Source of the DNA: Martinezella lusitana
Lineage (GTDB): Bacteria > Pseudomonadota > Alphaproteobacteria > Rhizobiales > Rhizobiaceae
NCBI RefSeq assembly: GCF_900094565.1
Contig: NZ_FMAF01000016.1
Span: forward strand, 62,001 to 126,000
Length of the DNA stretch: 64,000 nucleotides
Direction of reading: 5' to 3'
Shown here: piece by piece, positions 8,212-15,615 of the stretch
Layout of the letters: each line of letters begins with the position of its first letter
Position numbering within the stretch: the first letter of the stretch is position 1
Program-made: the position numbers and the translations under genes
The notes under the pieces: generated by a model
Told to the model about the DNA's origin: nothing
The model's database searches: none
The model's input: only the letters and a program-made list of their open reading frames with translations

Positions 8212-9699
8212 GTGTCGCAATTGCTTCCCGATGTGGTAGCCAGTTCACCTCTTACCTCGCTGATCGGCGTGGGCCTTGCGGGAATCCTCGTCTGGCATCT
8301 GATCCCGCGCGCTTCGGCCTATACACGGCTCGTGGTGCAGATCATCTTCTTCGGCGTCATGACTGCCATTCTTCTCAACGGCAAGATCGCCCCCAACAGT
8401 TTCGAGGGCTATGGCACCGACGATGCCCGTTCGCTCAACGTCATCCTGGCGAAATCCCTCTGGTGGCTGCATCTCTCGTGGGCGCTGATCGGTTTCGTAC
8501 GCATCTATCTGGTGCTGGAGGGGCGCCCGCGCGAAGCTCGCCTGCTACAGGATATTGTCGTCGGCCTGGTCTATCTCTGCGTCGCCCTTTCCGTTCTCGC
8601 TTTCGTCTTCGGTGTGCCGATCGGAACGCTGGTCGCGACCTCGGGCGTGGTCGCGATCGTCCTCGGCCTTGCCCTGCAGAATACGCTCGGCGACGTCTTC
8701 TCCGGCATTGCGCTGACAATCGGCCGGCCCTATTCACTCGGAGATTGGATCGCGCTTGGCGACGGAATTGAAGGGCGGGTGATCGCCAGCACATGGCGCT
8801 CCACCCACATCCTGACCGGCGCCAACAATATCGCCATCCTTCCGAACAGTCTGCTGGCCAAGCTTGCGCTCACCAATGTCAGCCAGCCCGACGAGACGCA
8901 TCTCGTCACCATGACGTTCCGCGTCGCCCCGACCAAAATGCCTTCGATCGTCGAGGATGTGATGTGCACGGTTCTTGCCGGCTGCAACACCATCCTCCGC
9001 GAGCCGCCGCCCCTCGTGGCGCTGAAGGGCGTGGATGCGACCGCGCTGGAGATCGAGCTGCAGTTTCGCGTGACGAGTTCGTCCGTGCGCATCCGGGCGA
9101 GAAACGAGGTCATCGATCTCTTCTATCGTCATTGCAAGTCGGCCGGGTTGCTGCTTGCCATGCCGCCGGCCGTCACCGCCGTGGTGGCGGCACTTCCGAG
9201 CGAGGAGGCGGCGAAGCCGCCGGAAGTGACGCCACTCGATCTCATCCGGGCGATCCCGATCTTTACAAGCCTGACACCGCAGGAACAGGAGAGCCTGGCG
9301 GACGCGGCAGTCACGCGCGAATTCCAAAAGGGCGATGTGATCGTGCAGGAGGGGCAGACGCTGCCGTCGCTGATGATGATCCGCGCAGGAATAGTGGTGA
9401 TGCGCGAGGAGGGGCGGGAGCTGAAACGGCTTTCGCCTGGCGACTACTTCGGCGAAACTGGCCTGTTAGCCGGCATGGAAGAGGCCTTCACGCTGGAGGC
9501 GCTGACGCGGGTGACGGTCTACGACATCGGCCAACCGGCCTTCGAACCGCTGTTTGCAGCGCGCCCCGCTCTTGCCGAGGAGATCGCCGCCCATCTTTCG
9601 CGGCACACCGGACATCTGCCAGAGCACGCGCTGCCGCATGAGCGGGAGCGACGCACGCTGAGGATGCTGAAGGCGATGCGAATGATCTTCGGCCGTTGA
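8212..9699 (+). CDS. MscS-type mechanosensitive channel with C-terminal cyclic-nucleotide-binding-like domain
   Basis: A GTG start at 8212 follows GGAGAGGAGCTCGCT. The 495-residue protein has about five membrane segments (residues 12-165); the pore helix VVAIVLGLALQNTLGDVFSGIAL and the beta domain TSTWRSTHIL-like stretch are MscS. Residues 345-470 are a cNMP-binding fold (AIPIFTSLTPQE, KGDVIVQEGQ, DYFGETGLL), so it belongs to the bCNG-like MscS subgroup. The phosphate cassette reads GETGLLAGMEEAFTLEAL and lacks the Arg that normally grips the cyclic phosphate, so ligand binding is doubtful or altered. It converges on the rrf2 gene with 17 bp between stops. Confidence 0.87.
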   Translation: MSQLLPDVVASSPLTSLIGVGLAGILVWHLIPRASAYTRLVVQIIFFGVMTAILLNGKIAPNSFEGYGTDDARSLNVILAKSLWWLHLSWALIGFVRIYLVLEGRPREARLLQDIVVGLVYLCVALSVLAFVFGVPIGTLVATSGVVAIVLGLALQNTLGDVFSGIALTIGRPYSLGDWIALGDGIEGRVIASTWRSTHILTGANNIAILPNSLLAKLALTNVSQPDETHLVTMTFRVAPTKMPSIVEDVMCTVLAGCNTILREPPPLVALKGVDATALEIELQFRVTSSSVRIRARNEVIDLFYRHCKSAGLLLAMPPAVTAVVAALPSEEAAKPPEVTPLDLIRAIPIFTSLTPQEQESLADAAVTREFQKGDVIVQEGQTLPSLMMIRAGIVVMREEGRELKRLSPGDYFGETGLLAGMEEAFTLEALTRVTVYDIGQPAFEPLFAARPALAEEIAAHLSRHTGHLPEHALPHERERRTLRMLKAMRMIFGR

Positions 9700-9716
9700 A
9701 ACAGGCCATGGATGTC

Positions 9717-10205
9717 TTACCCGGCGCGCTGCAAAACCCACTCGAAGGTGTTTTTCCAGATGTCGGCCGGGACGTCTTCCGACAGGGTCTCAACGAGGTC
9801 TGCGAGGCTAACGCTCTTCAACGTGTTGCGCCAGGCCTCGTCGGCCTGCCACATGACGCGTGCAACCGAGCAGGGCTTGCTGTCGCAGAAATCTTTCGGA
9901 CGGCAGGGGTTGTTTGCCCGGATATTGGAGCAGGTGAAGGTGCGCGACTTCCCTTCCACCGCCTCGACGATATCGAGAAAATTGATCTCCGAAGTCGGTC
10001 TTGCCAGGCGATAACCGCCGCTCGGCCCAAGCGTCGTCTCGACCAGCGATGCCTGGGATAGGCTCTGCAACGCCTTGGAAAGATATTCCTTCGGCAGGCC
10101 ATGGAGCTCGGCCAAGGCTTTCGTGGAAAGATACCGCCCTTGCGGCAGACCTGCGAGAATAGCGCAGCAATGCAACGCCCACTCGACCTGGCTTTTGAGG
10201 ATCAT
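9717..10205 (-). CDS. Rrf2-family transcriptional regulator with four cysteines
   Basis: A 162-residue protein with an N-terminal winged helix (SQVEWALHCCAILAGLP, LPKEYLSKALQSLSQA, GPSGGYRLARP) typical of Rrf2 proteins such as IscR, NsrR and RirA. Cys92, Cys101, Cys107 and Cys112 form a cluster that could bind an Fe-S centre or sense thiol oxidation; spacing differs from the three-Cys IscR pattern. Upstream of its start lies a site related to the palindromes before the AhpD-like gene at 5.2 kb, suggesting autoregulation and shared control. The ligand and the regulon are inferred only. Confidence 0.85.
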   Translation of the reverse strand: MILKSQVEWALHCCAILAGLPQGRYLSTKALAELHGLPKEYLSKALQSLSQASLVETTLGPSGGYRLARPTSEINFLDIVEAVEGKSRTFTCSNIRANNPCRPKDFCDSKPCSVARVMWQADEAWRNTLKSVSLADLVETLSEDVPADIWKNTFEWVLQRAG

Positions 10206-10240
10206 TCTAGCTCACTTGATGCCGGCGGGGCGCCGATGCT

Positions 10241-10264
10241 CCTTATTAAGGACAATATATATCC
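10241..10264 (-). promoter_or_regulatory. Putative Rrf2 operator upstream of rrf2
   Basis: Read on the minus strand this is GGATATATATTGTCC followed by TTAATAAGG. The first 15 bases match the GGATA-N5-TATCC core of the AhpD-like promoter with changes in the right arm, and the trailing TCCTTAATA-GGAG string is shared almost exactly with 5244-5254. CCTTATTAAGG at 10241-10251 is itself an 11-base palindrome. It lies 36-59 bases before the rrf2 start. Confidence 0.5.
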
Positions 10265-11198
10265 GCAAATGAAGCGGCTGTAAATTGAATGTTTGCCACA
10301 GGCGTAAAAGCCGCAACGACGCATTCCTGGGACCTCTTCTGATGCAGGCTCCACAGACCACGACTGGGAGCACGTCGAATGTCGAACAGGTGAGTGTGCT
10401 CGGGATCGGTGTTCAGGTAATCGGTGAGCCGTGTTTTCCGCTGCCGCCCTTGCCGCCGGCCGACGACCCGGCGCTGGTCGCCATTCCCGTGGGTTAGAGC
10501 CCTGATTTGCCGACTGCTTAACAACAATTGGGGCGGCCTAGCGGCTGCTTTTCTTCTGTTTCCATAGTTTGAACAGCGCGACATCGCTCGAATACCCTTG
10601 GGCGCCGTTCCTCTTGCCTGGTATCTGTATTTCCAGCGAAATGTCTTGGAAGACCTTTCAAAACGAGCAAATCCGCCGCATGGACTTCGTGTCGCCGATC
10701 ATCCATTTTGCCCTGAAATGGACAGCAACCATCGCATTTCGGATGAAGTGACCTGCAACAACTGAGGTCAACAAAGGTTGACTTCGCTGGAGATAGTTTC
10801 GAGGCTCCTCGATATGGTCGCGGCATACTGAATCAGTTATCGTGAATATGACCGAGACAAATCGTGCTCGATCGGAAACGGAGGCCTGCTGATGAGGTTT
10901 GACTGGTCCGGTTTGCGTGAGGATGGTCGAGATCGACGGGATCTGCTTCGATCATGGCCGAGTAAACCTCGCCTTCAGCGCGCGGGAGATGTTGGTCTGC
11001 GGCGCCTTTCGATGCACACGCCTTTGTCCACTCGACCCCACCGATCCATATCACCATCGGCCGTCGTGCAGGCTCTGAATGCGGCTGGCGGCGCGCTCGC
11101 CACCACGCCCACGGAGAGACGTTTTCGGTGAGACGCGCCAGAGCCGATGCCAATCAGATCTTCTTCCCTTCCGTCCCTGAAGAGTAGAGTTTGCAATC
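10265..11198. other. Intergenic region without a recognisable gene
   Basis: About 930 bases between the rrf2 promoter and the RND adaptor. Only short frames with no family motif or credible ribosome site are seen on either strand, and codon usage looks unlike the neighbours. The one notable structure is a perfect 6-bp inverted repeat GTCAAC-AAAG-GTTGAC at 10767-10782. It may hold decayed genes and the promoter of the RND pump operon. Confidence 0.5.
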
Positions 11199-12332
11199 AT
11201 GATAAAACGCATGGTGATCATGTTGATCGTCATAGGCCTGATCCTGGGCGGGATTTTCGGCTTTCAGGCATTCAAGAACCGCATGATCGCGGCGTATCTG
11301 GCTAATCTCAAGGCGCCGCCGCAGACCGTCTCGACAATTACGGCTGCAATGAGCCCATGGCAGACAACACTGCAATCCATAGGCAGCTTCAATGCCGTCC
11401 AGGGCGCCAATCTCTCGGCTCAGGTCCAGGGCATCGTGCAGAAGATCGGTTTTCAGGATGGCCAGGACGTCAAGAATGGCGATCTCATCGTGCAGTTGCT
11501 TGCCGATCAGCAGATTGCCACGCTGCAGCAATACCAGGCGTCGGCGGCGAATGCGCAGATCGCTTATGATCGCGATTCCAAGCTTATCAAGGCGAACACC
11601 ATCGCGCAAAGCCAGGTCGACAGCGATCTGGCAACCTGGAAGGCTGCGCAGGCGCAGGTCGCCTCCCAGCAGGCGTTGATAGACCAATATTCCATACGTG
11701 CCCCCTTCGATGGGCACCTCGGCGTCAGGCTGGTCAGCCTCGGTCAATATCTGGCGGCCGGAACCGCAGTCGTGACCTTGCAGTCGCTCGACCCGATCCA
11801 GTTTGATTTCTCGATGCCACAGCAGGCTCTGTCACAATTGAAGGTCGGCCAGGCGGTGACTGCAACGATCGACGCCTATGGCAGCCAGACCTTCGACGGC
11901 AAGATCACGGCGATCAGCCCGCTGGTGGACAGCCAGAGCCGCAATCTCACCATCCGGGCGACTTTCGCCAATCCCGACCGCAGGCTTTTGCCGGGCATGT
12001 TCGGCAACGTGTCTGTCGTCGTCGGAGAGCCGCAAAACTATATCTCCCTGCCGCAGACCGCCGTCACCATCAACCCTTACGGCAACGTCGTCTATATCGT
12101 GACCGACAAAGGCAACGGCGCGGACGGAAAGCCGCAGCTCGTCGCCAACCAGAAGTTCGTCTCCACCGGGCAGGCGCGGGGCGATCAGATTGCGGTGACC
12201 AAGGGGTTGAACGCAGGTGACGTCGTGGTGACCTCCGGCCAGCTGAAACTGAACAACGGCTCGCCTGTCATTATCAACAATGAGGTGCAGCCTTCGAACG
12301 ATCCCAATGCCAATCCTGCAAATCCCAACTGA
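11199..12332 (+). CDS. RND efflux periplasmic adaptor (membrane fusion protein)
   Basis: A 377-residue protein with an N-terminal signal anchor (residues 5-22), a lipoyl half-motif (GANLSAQVQGIVQKIGFQDG), a helical hairpin (residues 105-165), the second lipoyl half (YSIRAPFDGHLGVRLVSLGQ) and the beta-barrel/membrane-proximal domains, in the order expected for AcrA/MexA relatives. It links an inner-membrane RND transporter to an outer-membrane channel. The RND transporter gene follows after 9 bases. No TolC-like gene is adjacent, so the exit duct must be encoded elsewhere. No regulator is next to it. Confidence 0.92.
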   Translation: MIKRMVIMLIVIGLILGGIFGFQAFKNRMIAAYLANLKAPPQTVSTITAAMSPWQTTLQSIGSFNAVQGANLSAQVQGIVQKIGFQDGQDVKNGDLIVQLLADQQIATLQQYQASAANAQIAYDRDSKLIKANTIAQSQVDSDLATWKAAQAQVASQQALIDQYSIRAPFDGHLGVRLVSLGQYLAAGTAVVTLQSLDPIQFDFSMPQQALSQLKVGQAVTATIDAYGSQTFDGKITAISPLVDSQSRNLTIRATFANPDRRLLPGMFGNVSVVVGEPQNYISLPQTAVTINPYGNVVYIVTDKGNGADGKPQLVANQKFVSTGQARGDQIAVTKGLNAGDVVVTSGQLKLNNGSPVIINNEVQPSNDPNANPANPN

Positions 12333-12341
12333 GGCGTGACG

Positions 12342-15300
12342 ATGAATATCACCGACATCTTCATCCGCCGCCCCGTTCTTGCCCTGGTGGTGAGCGCGTT
12401 GATTATCGTGATCGGCTACCAGTCGTTCCGCACGCTGACCGTGCGCCAATATCCACGGACCCAGAATGCCGTCGTCACGGTGACGACCACATATCCGGGT
12501 GCCGCACCCGACGTGATCGCCGGATTCATCACGACGCCGCTCGAAAACGCCATCGCCCAGTCCAACGGCATCGATTACATGACCTCGACGAGCACCAGCG
12601 GTACGTCGACCATCACCGTCAACCTGCGCCTCAACTATGATGCGGATGCGGCAATGACGGAAATCAACGCCAAGGTGTCCTCGGTTCTCAATCAACTGCC
12701 GACGGGCACGCAGCAGCCGATCATGTCGGTTTCCATCGGCCAGTCGATCGACGCGATGTATATCGGCTTCCGCAGCGATGTTCTGGCCGGGAACCAGATC
12801 ACCGACTATCTGTCGCGCGTGGTCCAGCCTAAGTTGCAAACGGTCAACGGTGTTCAGACAGCCGAAATTCTTGGCGGCAGAACGTTCGCTTTGAGGGCCT
12901 GGCTGAAACCCGACAAGCTGGCCGCCTATGGGCTGACGGCCGGCGATGTGGGGACCGCACTTGCAGCCAATAACTATATTTCCGGCATCGGCACCACGCG
13001 CGGACAGATGACGCAGACAGTGCTCACCGCACGGACCGACCTGCATTCGGTCGACGAATTCAACGAGATGGTAGTCAGGCAGATCGGCAGCGCAACCGTG
13101 CGCCTGAAGGATGTCGCTACCGTTGTGCTCGGGTCGCAGAACACCGACGTCCAGGTCGGGTTCGATGGGCAGACCGGTGTCTTTATGGGTATCCAGATCG
13201 CACCGACGGCAAACCTGCTCGACGTGATCGCGGGCGTGCGTGCGGTGTTCCCGGGCATTCAGGAGCAACTGCCGCAGGGGCTCGAGGGCTATATCGTCTA
13301 CGATTCCAGTACCTTCGTCACGACGTCGATCGAGGAGGTCGTGAAAAGCCTGCTCGAAGCCTTGGTTATCGTCATCTTCGTGGTGTTCGCATTTCTCGGT
13401 TCGCCGCGTTCGGTTGCCATTCCTATCGTCGCCATACCGTTGTCGCTGGTCGGCACGTTCGCGATGATGCTGGTCTTCGGCTTCTCGATAAACCTTCTGA
13501 CATTGCTCGCCTTGGTGCTGGCCATCGGCCTTGTGGTCGACGACGCCATCATCGTCGTCGAAAACGTCAACCGTCACATCGAGGAGGGTGCCGCACCGAT
13601 GCAGGCGGCGCTGGCCGCTGCGCACGAACTGGTCGGGCCGATCCTGGCCATGACCGTGGTGCTGATCGCCGTCTACGTGCCGATCGGCTTTCAGGGCGGC
13701 CTGACCGGTGCTCTGTTCACGGAATTTGCTTTCACGCTGGTCGGCGCCGTGACCGTCTCGATGATCATCGCGTTGACCCTGACGCCGATGATGTGCTCGC
13801 GCATCCTGAAGCCGCATCTGACCGACCGCAGTGGCTGGGAGGAGCGTGTCTCGGATTTCATCGACCGCCGCTTCTCGGAGATCCATCGGCCCTATACGCG
13901 CATGCTGCACGGCAGCTTGAACACGGTACCGGTGACATTGTTGTTCGCTGCCATCGTTCTGGGCAGCATCTATTTCCTCTATTCCAGCGCCAAGAACGAG
14001 CTGGCCCCTAACGAGGATCAGGGCTTCCTTGGTGCGCAGGTCACCAACGCTCCCAACGCGACGCTTCAACAGAAACTGCTTAATTCCGATCAGGTCACCA
14101 AGATCTTCAAGAGCTTCCCGGAGACCGACAAGACCCTGCAGGTCGAGGCGCCAGGCACGTCCTTCGAGGGTATGGTGCTGAAGCCATGGGATCAACGCAC
14201 GAGAACGGCGAACGATCTGCAGCCATTGGTGCAGGCCGACATGGCAAAAATTGCCGGCGGCCAGGCAGTGGTCTTCCAGATACCGCCGCTGCCTGGCGCC
14301 AGCGGCTTGCCGGTGCAGTTCGCCATCGGTGGCACCAGCGGCTTCGACCAGCTGAATGAGGTATCCAACACCTTCCTGCAGGAGGCGCAGAAATCCGGTC
14401 AGTTCATCTTCCTGACAAAGGATCTCTACATCGACAATCCGCAATATTCGATCCAGATCGACCGCAGCAAGGCGTCGGCGCTTGGGCTATCCATGAACAC
14501 AGTCGGTGCGGCCCTCTCCTCCATGTTGGGCGGCGGCTACGTCAATTATTTCAGCATCGACAACCGCTCCTACCAGGTCATCCCGCAGGTGGAGCAACGC
14601 TCACGCCAGACCATCGATCAGATCATGAATTATCCGATCGCAAGCGTGAACGGCGAAAAGATCCCGCTTTCGGCAATCGCTACGGCGAAACTCCAGGCAA
14701 CCCCGCGCTCGGTCGCGCATTTCCAGCAATTGAACTCTGCCACCATCTCCGGCGTGCCGGCACCGGGCGTCGCCGTCGGCAATGCTCTTGATACCCTCAA
14801 GTCGATCGCGGCGCGCACCCTGCCGCAGGGCTATACGGTCGACTATGGCGGCCAGTCGCGCCAGTTCGTGCAGGAATCCAGCGGCATGGCCACCACCTTC
14901 GGTCTCGCGCTGATCATCGTTTTTCTGGCGCTGTCGGCTCAGTTCAACAGTTTCCGAGACCCTCTGATCATTCTCGTGTCGGTGCCGATGTCGATAGCAG
15001 GCGCACTCGCGTTCATAAGCGTTGGTGTCGGCGGCGCGACCATGAACATCTATACGCAGGTCGGGTTGGTGACGCTCATGGGGTTGATCAGCAAGCATGG
15101 CATCCTGATCGTCGAGGTGGCGAACACGTTGCAGGCTTCCGGAAAGTCCAAGCGCGAGGCAATCGAGGGCGCCTGCGGCATCCGGTTGCGTCCGATCCTG
15201 ATGACGACCGGCGCCATGGTTCTGGGCGTGGTGCCGCTGATCCTGGCCACCGGCGCTGGCGCGGCTTCCCGCTACAATATGGGGTTGGTGATCGCAACGG

Positions 15301-15416
15301 GGTTGGCTATCGGTACATTGTTCACGCTCTTCGTGGTGCCCGCTGTCTACATGCTATTGGCTGCGGACCATCACAAGCAGGAAGCGTCTGAAGCAGAGCC
15401 GGCTCCCACGCATTGA
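12342..15416 (+). CDS. RND-family multidrug efflux transporter
   Basis: A 1024-residue protein, the normal length for hydrophobe/amphiphile efflux RND pumps. It opens MNITDIFIRRPVLALVVSAL, the conserved first helix, and has the TM4 motif LLALVLAIGLVVDDAIIVVENV with the Asp-Asp proton relay, two large periplasmic loops, and GLISKHGILIVEVAN in the second half. The start is taken at ATG 12342; a GTG two codons upstream is also in frame. It is coupled to the adaptor gene (9-base gap) and together they form a tripartite pump lacking a local outer-membrane component. Substrates cannot be read from sequence. Confidence 0.94.
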   Translation: MNITDIFIRRPVLALVVSALIIVIGYQSFRTLTVRQYPRTQNAVVTVTTTYPGAAPDVIAGFITTPLENAIAQSNGIDYMTSTSTSGTSTITVNLRLNYDADAAMTEINAKVSSVLNQLPTGTQQPIMSVSIGQSIDAMYIGFRSDVLAGNQITDYLSRVVQPKLQTVNGVQTAEILGGRTFALRAWLKPDKLAAYGLTAGDVGTALAANNYISGIGTTRGQMTQTVLTARTDLHSVDEFNEMVVRQIGSATVRLKDVATVVLGSQNTDVQVGFDGQTGVFMGIQIAPTANLLDVIAGVRAVFPGIQEQLPQGLEGYIVYDSSTFVTTSIEEVVKSLLEALVIVIFVVFAFLGSPRSVAIPIVAIPLSLVGTFAMMLVFGFSINLLTLLALVLAIGLVVDDAIIVVENVNRHIEEGAAPMQAALAAAHELVGPILAMTVVLIAVYVPIGFQGGLTGALFTEFAFTLVGAVTVSMIIALTLTPMMCSRILKPHLTDRSGWEERVSDFIDRRFSEIHRPYTRMLHGSLNTVPVTLLFAAIVLGSIYFLYSSAKNELAPNEDQGFLGAQVTNAPNATLQQKLLNSDQVTKIFKSFPETDKTLQVEAPGTSFEGMVLKPWDQRTRTANDLQPLVQADMAKIAGGQAVVFQIPPLPGASGLPVQFAIGGTSGFDQLNEVSNTFLQEAQKSGQFIFLTKDLYIDNPQYSIQIDRSKASALGLSMNTVGAALSSMLGGGYVNYFSIDNRSYQVIPQVEQRSRQTIDQIMNYPIASVNGEKIPLSAIATAKLQATPRSVAHFQQLNSATISGVPAPGVAVGNALDTLKSIAARTLPQGYTVDYGGQSRQFVQESSGMATTFGLALIIVFLALSAQFNSFRDPLIILVSVPMSIAGALAFISVGVGGATMNIYTQVGLVTLMGLISKHGILIVEVANTLQASGKSKREAIEGACGIRLRPILMTTGAMVLGVVPLILATGAGAASRYNMGLVIATGLAIGTLFTLFVVPAVYMLLAADHHKQEASEAEPAPTH

Positions 15417-15615
15417 TGAGCATCGGAGGTGGAGGTCGTCCACGTCATCGCTCCATCGGGAAGTGACGAACATGGATGATCAGTCTCGCACGTCCTGATG
15501 GGGCCGTGCATGCGGTGCAAAGGAAAATGCTTCCTGGGCCGCGAAATATTTCTGATACAGTTGCAGCGCGCATTTCTGTTGAGTGGCAACCATTCTTGGC
15601 AATTGGGTGGGGCAC

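Noticed and set aside
10518..10826. Cys-containing minus-strand frame upstream of the RND adaptor
   Set aside because: No ribosome site, no recognised family, and competing frames of equal length on the other strand.
11832..14444. Very long minus-strand open frame opposite the RND adaptor and transporter
   Set aside because: It is the antisense shadow of two convincing RND genes, is rich in Arg/His/Asp/Gly, and has no domain.
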